Origin: JBOEGW01 sp050633625 | GTDB taxonomy: Bacteria; Pseudomonadota; Alphaproteobacteria; Rhodobacterales; Rhodobacteraceae | Direction: 5' to 3' | Assembly: GCA_050633625.1 (NCBI GenBank) | Contig: JBOEGW010000008.1 | Location: forward strand, 62,001 to 126,000 | DNA length: 64,000 nt | Translations under genes and position numbers: made by a program | The notes under the pieces: model-generated | Told to the model about the DNA's origin: nothing | The model's database searches: none | The model's input: the letters and a program-made list of their open reading frames with translations, nothing else | Shown: piece after piece, positions 34,170 to 42,690 of the stretch | Layout: each line of letters opens with the position of its first letter | Position numbering within the stretch: position 1 is the stretch's first letter

Positions 34170-35519
34170 TTACGCGCCGTCGTTACAGGTGCCGAGCGAA
34201 GCTTCTGCGCCACCAAACATTGGGTGGTCAGGAGCGTACTCAACCTGCGCGCGCGGCGTGACTTCCACAACTTCCAGAGTGTCATACTCAGTTGTTGGGT
34301 TGTCAGCGCCTTTCATAACCAGCACGTCTTTGAAGCACTGGTGATCGGCACCACGGTAGGTGGTTGGACCGTTGCCCATGCCGTCAAAGTCGAAGTCCTC
34401 AAGCGCTTCGCCAACGGCACAAGGCGCAAAGGAGCCAGCCCGCGCAACAGCGTCCGCATAAAGGATCGTTTGAACGTAGCAAGTGTGCGCCGAGTTCGAA
34501 GGCGGACGGCCATATTTCTCGCCAAACGACTTCACGAAGGCCTGAGTGCCCGCATCGGTCAGCTGCCAGTTCCAGTTCATGGAGCCGTATACGCCTTTGA
34601 TGTTTTCGCCAGCACCCGCCGCCATCAGCTCGGAGTAGAGCGGCACGATGATTTCGAAATTCTTGCCGTTGACTTGCTTGTCACGCAGACCAAATTGAAC
34701 AGCTTGTGTGAGCGAGTTGATCATGTCTCCGCCGTAGTGGTTCAGAACCAAAACATCGGCGCCAGACTGAAGAACCGGTGTGATGTAGGACGAAAAGTCG
34801 CCAGCGCCAACGGGCGTCATCACGTTGTTCACAGTTTCCCAACCCAAGGCTTCTGTGGACGCTTGGATCGATTCCTGTTGTGTCCAACCCCATGTGTAGT
34901 CAGCTGTCAGGTGATAGGCGCGACGATCTTTGCCGTATTCTTTTTCAAGCACCGGGGCGAGTGCCGCCGCGGACATATATGCGTTGAAGAAGTGACGGAA
35001 ACCGTTGGCTTTGCGGTCTTTGCCGGTTGTGTCGTTGGAGTGCGTCAGACCGGCCATAAAGGTGATGCCAGCTTCTTGGCACAGACCTTGAACAGCCACA
35101 GCGACGCCCGAGGACGAACCGCCGTTGATCATGACAACGCCGTCTTTTTCGATCATCGACTTCGCAGATGCGCGCGCGGCGTCTGATTTGGTTTGCGTGT
35201 CGCCAGTCACGAATGCAACTTTTTTGCCAAGCACGCCTGTGCCGTCCAGAGCTTTGGACGAAAACGTGTTCAGCATGCCGCCGTCGCCCATGCCGTTGAG
35301 GTGCTCAACAGCAAGTTCTTGCGCGCGCAATTCGTCGAGACCTTCGTCGGCGTAAGGGCCGGTTTGGGGCACGTTAAAGCCGAACGTCACAGTGTCGCCA
35401 GTTGGCTCGTTGGTGTAGGCGTGTGCGCTAGATGCAAAAATCGTTGGCAGCGCGAGACCGGCGCCAGTGGCGGCGCCCGTCTTCATCAAACCACGTCGGG
35501 TGATGTTGGTCTTGGACAT
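34170..35519 (-). CDS. ABC transporter substrate-binding protein with Tat signal, 449 aa
   Basis: Periplasmic receptor of the HAAT importer. The N-terminus has a twin-arginine signal (ITRRGLMKTGAATGAGLALP) cleaved after SSAHA. The mature Peripla_BP_6 domain begins FGFNVPQTGPYADEGLDE and includes MINGGSSSGVAVAVQGLCQEAGI and DVLVLNHYGGDMINSLTQA. At about 420 residues it is longer than LivJ/LivK. The neighbours (acs, ScfR regulator) suggest a carboxylate or amide rather than branched-chain amino acids; this is inference. GGGAGG precedes the ATG. Confidence 0.92.
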   Translation of the reverse strand: MSKTNITRRGLMKTGAATGAGLALPTIFASSAHAYTNEPTGDTVTFGFNVPQTGPYADEGLDELRAQELAVEHLNGMGDGGMLNTFSSKALDGTGVLGKKVAFVTGDTQTKSDAARASAKSMIEKDGVVMINGGSSSGVAVAVQGLCQEAGITFMAGLTHSNDTTGKDRKANGFRHFFNAYMSAAALAPVLEKEYGKDRRAYHLTADYTWGWTQQESIQASTEALGWETVNNVMTPVGAGDFSSYITPVLQSGADVLVLNHYGGDMINSLTQAVQFGLRDKQVNGKNFEIIVPLYSELMAAGAGENIKGVYGSMNWNWQLTDAGTQAFVKSFGEKYGRPPSNSAHTCYVQTILYADAVARAGSFAPCAVGEALEDFDFDGMGNGPTTYRGADHQCFKDVLVMKGADNPTTEYDTLEVVEVTPRAQVEYAPDHPMFGGAEASLGTCNDGA

Positions 35520-35642
35520 GAAAATCCTCCCATTTGGAATTATCTGCGGCCTCCTCGCCACAGCGAACCTTTTTACAGGCTCTTGGCATTATGGGGGGCG
35601 ATTAGAAAACCAATCAACAAATGCTTCTTTCCAAACAATTTT

Positions 35643-35682
35643 TTTGTAAACAAATCCACAAGCATGATGATATACTTGTAAA
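35643..35682. promoter_or_regulatory. Candidate ScfR-type operator (two TTGTAAA half sites)
   Basis: TTTGTAAA (35643-35650) and CTTGTAAA (35675-35682) lie 32 bp apart in the AT-rich spacer between the divergent binding-protein and scfR genes. They resemble the TTTGCAAA-like sites reported for RamB/PccR-type regulators, with T for C. Placement fits autoregulation and control of the transporter-acs operon. No binding evidence is available from sequence alone. Confidence 0.4.
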
Positions 35683-35733
35683 GAAATTATCGCGCAGGTG
35701 CAGAAAGCCACCGGAATCCAAGGAGAATTTCCA

Positions 35734-37092
35734 ATGCCCACCTCCCTTCTGACGGGTAGTCGCATCCGCGAAAGGCGGATAGCGCGGGCCATGAAACAGG
35801 CGGATTTGGCGCGCAGGGTTGAGATTTCGCCTTCATACCTCAATCTCATCGAACACAACCGCCGCAGAATCGGGGGCAAATTGCTCGTCGATCTGGCGCG
35901 CATTCTGGAGGTTGAACCGGCGCAGTTATCGCAGGGCGCTGAAGGCGCGCTGGTCACCGCCTTGCGCGACGCGGCCGCGCGCAACAATACAAAAGACGAC
36001 TTTGTTGACAGTGAACGCGCCGAAGATTTCGCTGGCCGTTTTCCGGGCTGGGCGGGGCTTGTCATGGCGCAAGCGCGTCGCGTTGAAGATTTGGAACGAC
36101 TGGTGGAAACCTTGTCGGACAGGCTCGCCCATGATCCGCATCTTGCCGCTTCCTTGCATGAGGTGATTTCCACGGTGACAGCGATCCGTTCCACCGCGTC
36201 GATCCTGGCGGGCGGTGATGTGGACCCGGATTGGCAATCCCGGTTTCTGCGCAACATTGGCGAAGAAAGCCGGCGTTTGTCGGACAGTGCGGAGGGGCTT
36301 GTGGGCTATCTGGACGCCGGTGCAGAGGCCGAAGCCGCGCCTGTGTCCCCCGCTGACAATCTCGCAGCGTTTGTGGAGAAAGCGGGGTATCACTTTCCCA
36401 CATTGGAAGGGGCGGGCGCGGGCGAAGCCGAGGTCGATGCGCTCTTGGCGGAGGTCGATGTGCTGCGCGACGCCGGGGCACGGGACATGGCGCGCGGTCT
36501 ATTGACCCGATACCGGCATGACGCGCGGGCCTTGCCTCGTTCCGCATTCGAAACCTCAGCGCGCGCTGTGAACCATGATCCTGCCCGCCTTGCCGCAAGT
36601 TTTGGGGTCGGGGTGGATATGGTGCTGCGCCGGTTGGCCTCAGTCATGCCAGCCACTGAGGAGGATGATGCGTTTGACGTCGCGGCGCCGCGCGGATTGG
36701 TGATTTGTGACGGCTCCGGCACCCTCACGCTGCGCCGCCCGATTGAAGGTTTCGCGGTGCCGCGGTTCGGGGCAGCGTGCCCGCTTTGGCCCCTCTATCA
36801 AGCTCTCGCGCGCCCTGGCCAGCCCGTCCAACAAACCCTGGATATGCCCGGCCCAACGCCTCGCCGTTTTCTGTGTCAGGCCGTGTCCATGCCGCGCCCG
36901 GCGGATCGGTTCGATGCGGTGCCGGTCTATGAGGCGACCATGCTGATCTCCCCGCTTGCGGCGCCTGAGCCGGGAATGCCTTTGCTCGATGGGGAGACAG
37001 CGCTGGCGGCTGGGTCGTCATGCCGGGTGTGCCCGCGCGAGGCTTGTTCGGCGCGCCGAGAGCCGTCCATTCTTGGCGAGCAAGCCGCCTAG
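35734..37092 (+). CDS. ScfR-family (short-chain fatty acyl-CoA) transcriptional regulator, 452 aa
   Basis: XRE-type regulator of the RamB/PccR/MccR group, which control acetate or propionate assimilation. The N-terminal HTH (about residues 8-62: MKQADLARRVEISPSYLNLI) is followed by a helical linker. The C-terminal domain ends in CRVCPREACSARREP, a Cys cluster characteristic of this family. AAGGAG precedes ATG 35734. It is divergent from the transporter-acs operon, its probable target, and is followed by a two-component system on the same strand. Confidence 0.88.
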   Translation: MPTSLLTGSRIRERRIARAMKQADLARRVEISPSYLNLIEHNRRRIGGKLLVDLARILEVEPAQLSQGAEGALVTALRDAAARNNTKDDFVDSERAEDFAGRFPGWAGLVMAQARRVEDLERLVETLSDRLAHDPHLAASLHEVISTVTAIRSTASILAGGDVDPDWQSRFLRNIGEESRRLSDSAEGLVGYLDAGAEAEAAPVSPADNLAAFVEKAGYHFPTLEGAGAGEAEVDALLAEVDVLRDAGARDMARGLLTRYRHDARALPRSAFETSARAVNHDPARLAASFGVGVDMVLRRLASVMPATEEDDAFDVAAPRGLVICDGSGTLTLRRPIEGFAVPRFGAACPLWPLYQALARPGQPVQQTLDMPGPTPRRFLCQAVSMPRPADRFDAVPVYEATMLISPLAAPEPGMPLLDGETALAAGSSCRVCPREACSARREPSILGEQAA

Positions 37093-37212
37093 ACACCCGT
37101 TGAAGCCCGCCCCCGCGCGCAGCGTCCAAGTCCCTAGACTTTGCATAGCTTTCCTCCGATAGTCCCATGCACGGTCCGAGGGAGGAAGGGCCGCAACCCT
37201 GGGGAGGGGAGA

Positions 37213-37584
37213 ATGGCCAAACAGGTTTTGTTGATTGAGGACGAACCGAACATTATCGAGGCGATCAGTTTTGTCTTGAGCCGCGATGGATGGGATGTCG
37301 TGACCCATGCAAACGGCGCAACGGCGCTTGAAGCAATCTTGAAACATTTGCCCGATGCACTCGTCTTGGACGTCATGTTGCCGGGAAAATCCGGCTATGA
37401 AATCTTGAAGGAATTGCGCGCAGATGAGCGGCTTTCGGCCTTGCCTGTGTTGATGCTGACAGCGCGCGGACAACAAAAAGACCGCGATATAGCAGATCGA
37501 CTTGGCGCGACGCGCTTCATGACAAAGCCCTTCTCAAACGCAGACGTCTTAGCGGCGCTGCACGAAATCACGGCGCTTGAGTGA
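37213..37584 (+). CDS. Stand-alone response regulator receiver domain, 123 aa
   Basis: Receives a phosphoryl group, presumably from the sensor kinase two genes downstream. VLLIEDEPNIIEA carries the acidic pocket, Asp53 in LVLDVMLPGKSG is the phosphorylation site, LTARG holds the switch Thr, and the conserved Lys is in FMTKPFSNADVL. There is no output domain, unlike CrbR of Vibrio or Pseudomonas, so it must act through a protein partner or a phosphorelay. GGAGGGGA precedes ATG 37213. Confidence 0.9.
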   Translation: MAKQVLLIEDEPNIIEAISFVLSRDGWDVVTHANGATALEAILKHLPDALVLDVMLPGKSGYEILKELRADERLSALPVLMLTARGQQKDRDIADRLGATRFMTKPFSNADVLAALHEITALE

Positions 37585-37591
37585 GGCGAAG

Positions 37592-37897
37592 ATGGCACAG
37601 CCCCGCACCCCTGTTTTTCTCGCGCGTGAAACCTATCGACGCCGGCGGCTGATTGATGCGGTGCGGGTGTTGCCTGTGCTCGGTGCCCTGTTTTTCTTGG
37701 TGCCGCTTTTGGGCGCTGACAGTGATGCGCGCTCCACGGCCCTTGGAGGAATTTACATCTTTGTGGCCTGGGCCGTGTTGATCCTTGGTACGGGGCTGAT
37801 CGTGCGCGGACTTGCGCGCGCGCCTTCTGGGGTTGGCTCGGACCCGCTGGAGGCTGGCGCAAGTGCTGTGCCCCATGACGAGGACAATGGCGCGTGA
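37592..37897 (+). CDS. Two-helix membrane protein preceding the symporter-kinase, 101 aa
   Basis: No named family. Two hydrophobic helices (about residues 27-43 and 54-75) follow a basic N-terminus (ARETYRRRRLIDAVR); the C-terminal tail is acidic. GAGG lies five bases before ATG 37592, and the stop overlaps the GTG start of the kinase gene by 4 bp. Its position suggests an accessory subunit, as small two-helix proteins accompany some sodium/solute symporters. Confidence 0.75.
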   Translation: MAQPRTPVFLARETYRRRRLIDAVRVLPVLGALFFLVPLLGADSDARSTALGGIYIFVAWAVLILGTGLIVRGLARAPSGVGSDPLEAGASAVPHDEDNGA

Positions 37898-40539
37898 GTT
37901 TCAACCTGCTCATTGTCATTAGCCTCACCTATGTCGCCTTTTTGTTTGCTGTCGCCTGGTGGGCGGACAAACGCGCGCGCGAGGGGCGGGGCGGCTGGCT
38001 GCGCGCCCCTATTATCTACACCTTATCCCTATCGATTTACTGCACCGCCTGGACCTTTTACGGCGCTGTGGGCTATGCGGCGCGCTCTGGGCTGGAGTTC
38101 GTGACGATCTACCTTGGGCCTACAATCGTCATGGCAGGATGGTGGTGGGTGCTGCGCAAACTTGTGCGTATCGGCAAGGCGCAGCGGATCACTTCGGTCG
38201 CGGACCTTATCTCCTCACGTTATGGCAAATCGAACCTGCTTGGGGTCATCGTGACCTTAATGGCCGTCATTGGAACGACGCCCTACATAGCCTTGCAACT
38301 TCAATCGGTTGTTTTGTCCTTGGGGGTGTTTTCTGGCGAAGATGAAGGCGCGGGCACCACCGCCTTTTGGATCGCAATCGGTTTGGCGCTGTTCACCGTG
38401 TTGTTTGGTACCCGTAATCTCGATGTGAATGAACGGCACCATGGGGTTGTCACCGCCATCGCGGTTGAGGCGATTGTGAAGCTCGTGGCCCTTCTTGCGG
38501 TGGGGGTGTTTGTGGTTTGGGGCGTTGCGGGCGGGCCGGTGGAAATCGCGCGCAGTATTGATGCCTCACCGATTGCCAGCTGGCAGATGAACGGCGGGCG
38601 CTGGGCGACGATGATCTTCCTTTCGGCGGCTGCTTTCCTGACCTTGCCGCGCATGTTTCAGGTCTTGGTTGTTGAAAATGTCGATGAGAATCAGCTCGCC
38701 ACCGCCAGTTGGGCCTTCCCGCTCTACATGCTCCTCATGAGCCTTTTCGTGATTCCAATTGCGGTTGTCGGCCTGTCCGTGCTGCCAGAGGGGGCAAACC
38801 CGGACCTTTTCGTGCTCACTGTGCCTTTGTTCTATGACCAAGCCGGGTTGGCCACGCTCACCTTTCTTGGCGGGTTTTCCTCCGCTACCTCAATGGTGAT
38901 CGTCGCGGCGATTGCACTTTCGACTATGGTGTCCAATCACATCGTCATGCCGCTTTGGCTCTCGACCCGAAAGACCGGCGCGTCCATGTCGGGCGATGTG
39001 CGCAATGTTGTGATGATCGCGCGCCGGGCGTCGATCGCGGGCGTTTTGGCGCTTGGCTACCTTTACTATCATTTTTCGGGCGGGGGGGCGGCGCTGGCGG
39101 CGATTGGATTGATTTCATTTGCGGGGGTGGCGCAGGTGATTCCGGCCATGATCGGCGGTTTGTTCTGGCGCGGGGCCACGCGGATTGGCGCGGCGGCGGG
39201 GCTGATCGTCGGGTTCTCGATATGGGCCTACGCGCTGTTTTTGCCGTCATTCGGGGCGGATGTGATGTCGCCAAGTTTGATGAACAACGGCCCGTTCGGG
39301 CTTGACTGGCTGCGCCCACAAGCCTTCTTTGGCATCACTGGAATGGACCCGGTAGTGCACGCGATGTTTTGGTCTATGGTGTTGAACGCGCTTGTTTTTG
39401 TAGGAGCATCCTTGCTGTCATTCCCCACTCCGCTGGAGCGGCTTCAGGGCGCGCAATTTGTCAATGTGTTTGAGCATTCCAGCACCGCGCAAGGCTGGGT
39501 GCGCAGCGGTGTGGAAACCGAGGATCTGCTCATTATGGCGCAGCGCATCATGGGCGCGCGCCAAGCTCAGGCCTTGTTTCAAACCGAAGCTGCGCATCAG
39601 GGGAAAGAGGGCTTTTTGCCCGAACCAACGCCCGAATTCTTGCGCCTGTTGGAGCGCGAATTGTCGGGGTCCGTGGGGGCCGCAACGGCGCATGCCATGG
39701 TCGCACAAATTGTCGGTGGCGCCTCTGTGTCGGTTGAGGATTTGATGGCGGTTGCCGATGAGGCGCAGCAAATCTTGGAGTATTCAAGCCAGTTGGAAGC
39801 CAAGTCAGAGGAGTTGACGCGCACCGCCCGTCAACTGTCCGCCGCGAACGACAAACTGACCCAACTGTCGATCCAGAAAGACGCGTTTTTGAGCCAGATC
39901 AGCCATGAATTGCGCACGCCCATGACCTCGATCCGGTCGTTTTCCGAGATCCTTCGATCCGGTGATATGAGCGCCGCGGAAACCGCAAAATATTCCGGCA
40001 TCATCCAAGACGAAACCATCCGACTCACCCGGCTCTTGGATGACCTTCTCGATCTTTCGGTCCTGGAAGCGGGGCGTGTTTCCCTTAATTTTCAGACGGA
40101 TAACCTTGCGCATATCTTGGATCGGGCCGTTGCCTCCGGGGCGCTTGGGCTTGATGGAAAAACCTTGGAAGTTCAGCGCGATCGAGCGCGCGAAGACATT
40201 GACATCGAGACCGACACGGACCGATTGGCGCAGGTTTTCATTAACCTTATCGCGAATGCCCGAAAATACTGCGCGGCTGATCAACCCCTCTTGACCATCA
40301 AGTCGCGGCGCGAAAAAGGTATGTTGGTCGTCGATTTTATAGACAATGGACCGGGAATTCCTGAAGAAAGTCAGGGCGTTATCTTTGAGAAATTCTCTCG
40401 GCTTTCGGATCAGCAACGCGCCGGTGGGGCTGGGCTTGGATTGGCAATTTGCCGCGAAATTATGGACAAATTGGGCGGAGCAGTCGCCTATTTGCCGGGG
40501 CAGGGTGGTGCAGCGTTTCGGGTGTCTTTGCCTCTGTAA
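37894..40539 (+). CDS. Sodium:solute symporter/histidine kinase fusion (CrbS/CbrA-like), 881 aa
   Basis: Sensor in the inner membrane. Residues about 1-510 form a 12-13 helix SSS-family transporter domain (SIYCTAWTFYGAVGYA, LGGFSSATSMVIVAAIALSTM). A linker at about 515-640 resembles the STAC region. A coiled segment then leads to the HisKA domain with His671 in SQISHELRTP, and the HATPase domain has NLIANARKY (N box), DNGPGIPEE and GLGLAICREI. There is no PAS or receiver domain. CrbS relatives in Vibrio and Pseudomonas activate acs, which lies in this locus. GTG start overlaps the preceding gene. Confidence 0.92.
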   Translation: MSFNLLIVISLTYVAFLFAVAWWADKRAREGRGGWLRAPIIYTLSLSIYCTAWTFYGAVGYAARSGLEFVTIYLGPTIVMAGWWWVLRKLVRIGKAQRITSVADLISSRYGKSNLLGVIVTLMAVIGTTPYIALQLQSVVLSLGVFSGEDEGAGTTAFWIAIGLALFTVLFGTRNLDVNERHHGVVTAIAVEAIVKLVALLAVGVFVVWGVAGGPVEIARSIDASPIASWQMNGGRWATMIFLSAAAFLTLPRMFQVLVVENVDENQLATASWAFPLYMLLMSLFVIPIAVVGLSVLPEGANPDLFVLTVPLFYDQAGLATLTFLGGFSSATSMVIVAAIALSTMVSNHIVMPLWLSTRKTGASMSGDVRNVVMIARRASIAGVLALGYLYYHFSGGGAALAAIGLISFAGVAQVIPAMIGGLFWRGATRIGAAAGLIVGFSIWAYALFLPSFGADVMSPSLMNNGPFGLDWLRPQAFFGITGMDPVVHAMFWSMVLNALVFVGASLLSFPTPLERLQGAQFVNVFEHSSTAQGWVRSGVETEDLLIMAQRIMGARQAQALFQTEAAHQGKEGFLPEPTPEFLRLLERELSGSVGAATAHAMVAQIVGGASVSVEDLMAVADEAQQILEYSSQLEAKSEELTRTARQLSAANDKLTQLSIQKDAFLSQISHELRTPMTSIRSFSEILRSGDMSAAETAKYSGIIQDETIRLTRLLDDLLDLSVLEAGRVSLNFQTDNLAHILDRAVASGALGLDGKTLEVQRDRAREDIDIETDTDRLAQVFINLIANARKYCAADQPLLTIKSRREKGMLVVDFIDNGPGIPEESQGVIFEKFSRLSDQQRAGGAGLGLAICREIMDKLGGAVAYLPGQGGAAFRVSLPL

Positions 40540-40640
40540 GTCCTTCGGATTTGGGGCATTTTTCCCGTTAACTTAAATCATTTGTAAACCTAGTTCTGCG
40601 ACATCTTGGGGGAATTGAGAGCCCGGGAACGCAAAAGGAC

Positions 40641-41909
40641 ATGAGTGACAACGATCAGCTGAGCGCAATGAAGCGCAAGGCCGGGGCGGAGCGCCCCCCG
40701 CCTGAAATCGGTGCTTTGACGCCGGGAAAAGCGTTGCGCGCAGCGATGATGTCTTCTTGCGAGGAGATCGCAGGGCTTGTCACCCACCCCGGAACGGTTT
40801 CTGAGGGGCGCACAACTGTCGAGACTTTTTGCGAGGATTTTCAAGAAGGGACATTGATCGCCTTGCTGGAAGGGCCGAACGGGCGATACGGCATAATCTT
40901 GCTGGATGCGCAGGTCTTGGGCGCGTTGATTGAGGTGCAGACAACCGGTCGCGTGTCGCAAAAGCCCGCCGAAGGCCGCGCGCCAACGCGCACTGATGCG
41001 ATAATGTGCGCTGATGTGATTGACGCGCTTCTTGAGGGGTTTGAGGGGCGCGCAGCGGAGGCCGAGCTGCCCATTGCCCCCGCACTCACGGGCTATCGAT
41101 ACGCGCTGGCCCTTTCTGAAGTGCGCGCGATCCCGATGACCTTGGAAGATATCCCATACCGTTTGTTCACCATGCCGGTCGATTTGGCGCAGGGTGCAAA
41201 GCAGGGGCAAGTACAGCTATTGTTGCCGTTCGATTTGCCCGGCCACGGGCCGCGCGACCCAAGCGAAATCGCTGCCTTTACGGAGCATCTTTCCGAGGTC
41301 GTGATGGATACAGAAGCCCATTTGACGGGAACGCTATTGCGCCTTGAAATGCCCCTGTCAGAGGCCATGGCTTTGGAGGTTGGCGCGCTGATCCCCGTGT
41401 CGATTGAGGCGCTACGCATGGTCGCAATCGAGGATGTTTCCGGGCGCATCATCGGCCATGGGCGACTAGGGCAGGTCGACGGGAAACGCGCGCTCTGTTT
41501 GACCGAAGGCCAGCCTGATGATGAAAATGGTGCGGAGCTTGGCGGCTTTGGCAAAGGCGCGCCGCCGCGACCAGAGGCCGCGCCTGCAACAGGCATGGCG
41601 CTTCCCGGCACCGCCGATGCGCTCGTTGATCTGGAAGGGCTTGGCGACATGGGCGATATGGGCGATATGGGCGGGCTTGATGCGCCAGAGGCCGCCCCCA
41701 TGGACCTGGGCGGGCTTGGAGATTTGGGTGAAATGGGCAGTGATGCGCCTGATCTTGGCGGTCTGGGGGACTTGGGAAGCATCGGTGATTTAGGAGAACT
41801 GGGCGGAGAGTTAGGCGGTGATATTGGTGGCGATCTCCCAGATTTAGGGAGCCTTGGCGGGCTGGGCGATATGGAAAGCCTCGACGACTTACCCGAAACC
41901 ATAGAATAA
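40641..41909 (+). CDS. FliM/FliN C-terminal (SpoA)-domain protein with acidic repeat tail, 422 aa
   Basis: Residues about 30-215 look like the middle part of FliM; about 225-290 form the SpoA surface-presentation domain found in flagellar switch and type III secretion C-ring proteins (GTLLRLEMPLSEAMALEVGALIPV). The last 100 residues are a degenerate repeat of G-L-G-D-[ML] units, very acidic and glycine-rich. No other flagellar gene is nearby. It may be a Roseobacter FliM paralogue. The start has ribosome-site candidates AAAAGGAC upstream. Confidence 0.8.
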   Translation: MSDNDQLSAMKRKAGAERPPPEIGALTPGKALRAAMMSSCEEIAGLVTHPGTVSEGRTTVETFCEDFQEGTLIALLEGPNGRYGIILLDAQVLGALIEVQTTGRVSQKPAEGRAPTRTDAIMCADVIDALLEGFEGRAAEAELPIAPALTGYRYALALSEVRAIPMTLEDIPYRLFTMPVDLAQGAKQGQVQLLLPFDLPGHGPRDPSEIAAFTEHLSEVVMDTEAHLTGTLLRLEMPLSEAMALEVGALIPVSIEALRMVAIEDVSGRIIGHGRLGQVDGKRALCLTEGQPDDENGAELGGFGKGAPPRPEAAPATGMALPGTADALVDLEGLGDMGDMGDMGGLDAPEAAPMDLGGLGDLGEMGSDAPDLGGLGDLGSIGDLGELGGELGGDIGGDLPDLGSLGGLGDMESLDDLPETIE

Positions 41910-41989
41910 GCTTTGGCGTGATTGACCTCGATCAAAGCGCGACTTTGCCCAAGCGCGCAGAGTGGATGCGCAACGGAGGAGCGACGCGC

Positions 41990-42316
41990 ATGATCGACAC
42001 AGCCAAATATAGCAAGATACTCAACGCCCGCTTGGTCGAGCTGGGAGAGCGGCTGCATGAGATTGACGACGAGTTAGACAGCCATCAGTCCAAGGATTGG
42101 GAGGACTTGGCAGTCGAACGCGAAGCCGATGAAACGCTGGAACGGCTTGGCGCCTCAGGCCAGGCAGAGATTGCACAAATCAACGCGGCGCTCACCCGCC
42201 TGCGCGAAGGCGAGTTTGGCTTTTGCGTGAACTGAGGCACGGAGATTTCGGCGCCGCGCCTTGATCTGATCCCGCAAACCCCATTTTGCCAGAGCTGCGC
42301 CGCGCAAAAAGTGTGA
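41990..42316 (+). pseudogene. DksA/TraR-type zinc-finger protein with in-frame TGA at a zinc cysteine
   Basis: A helical N-terminal hairpin (about residues 1-60) leads to the finger. The text reads GEFGFCVN, then TGA at 42233-42235, then in the same frame GTEISAPRLDLIPQTPFCQSCAAQKV and a TGA stop at 42316. Homologues have FCVNCG..IS....PFC..C, so the TGA stands exactly where the second zinc cysteine (TGC or TGT) belongs. The gene is either broken by one base change, giving an 81-residue product, or the codon is read through. GGAGGAG precedes ATG 41990. Confidence 0.88.
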
Positions 42317-42363
42317 CCCAAAACAAAACAATGCAAAGGGACAGCCCAATAGGAGGACGCGCC

Positions 42364-42582
42364 ATGACGCAAGATGATCTCGTGACGAAAGCCATCAAAA
42401 CCGCCGCCGATATGGGGCAAAGTGGCATTCACCGCGCCACGCGCGAGGCTGAGCTGCGCTCATTGATGGCGCAGATTCGTGCCCAAAACCTCGACATTCC
42501 CAAAGCGTTGTTACAGGCCGAAGCAAATTTGCCAGACCTTCAAGACGGTGACGAGGATATCTGGAATAACATGCCAGTCTAA
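42364..42582 (+). CDS. Hypothetical protein, 72 aa
   Basis: A soluble, mostly helical small protein with no recognised motif (MTQDDLVTKAIKTAADMGQ...). A strong AGGAGG precedes ATG 42364, only 48 bp behind the DksA-like frame, so the two may be cotranscribed. The acidic C-terminus ends in a WNNMPV. I cannot assign a function. Confidence 0.65.
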   Translation: MTQDDLVTKAIKTAADMGQSGIHRATREAELRSLMAQIRAQNLDIPKALLQAEANLPDLQDGDEDIWNNMPV

Positions 42583-42690
42583 ACCAGTGAGACTCGCGCA
42601 ATCAGACATTGCACTGCCCTGACAATGCCGGATAGTATATGCCAATATTTTCAGGCGGAAAAACGGTGAACGAGCCGAAGGATTGGGCGC

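Noticed and set aside
34164..35186. 340-codon forward frame over the binding-protein gene
   Set aside because: Antisense of a gene with a clear Tat signal and Peripla_BP_6 domain.
41093..42058. Ser/Pro-rich reverse frame over the FliM-like gene
   Set aside because: It is the reverse reading of the GLGD repeat tail and carries no domain features.
42233..42316. A confident selenoprotein call for the DksA-like gene
   Set aside because: The hairpin near the TGA is weak and short, the replaced residue is a common zinc Cys, and no Sec genes are visible in the window; kept only as a hypothesis.
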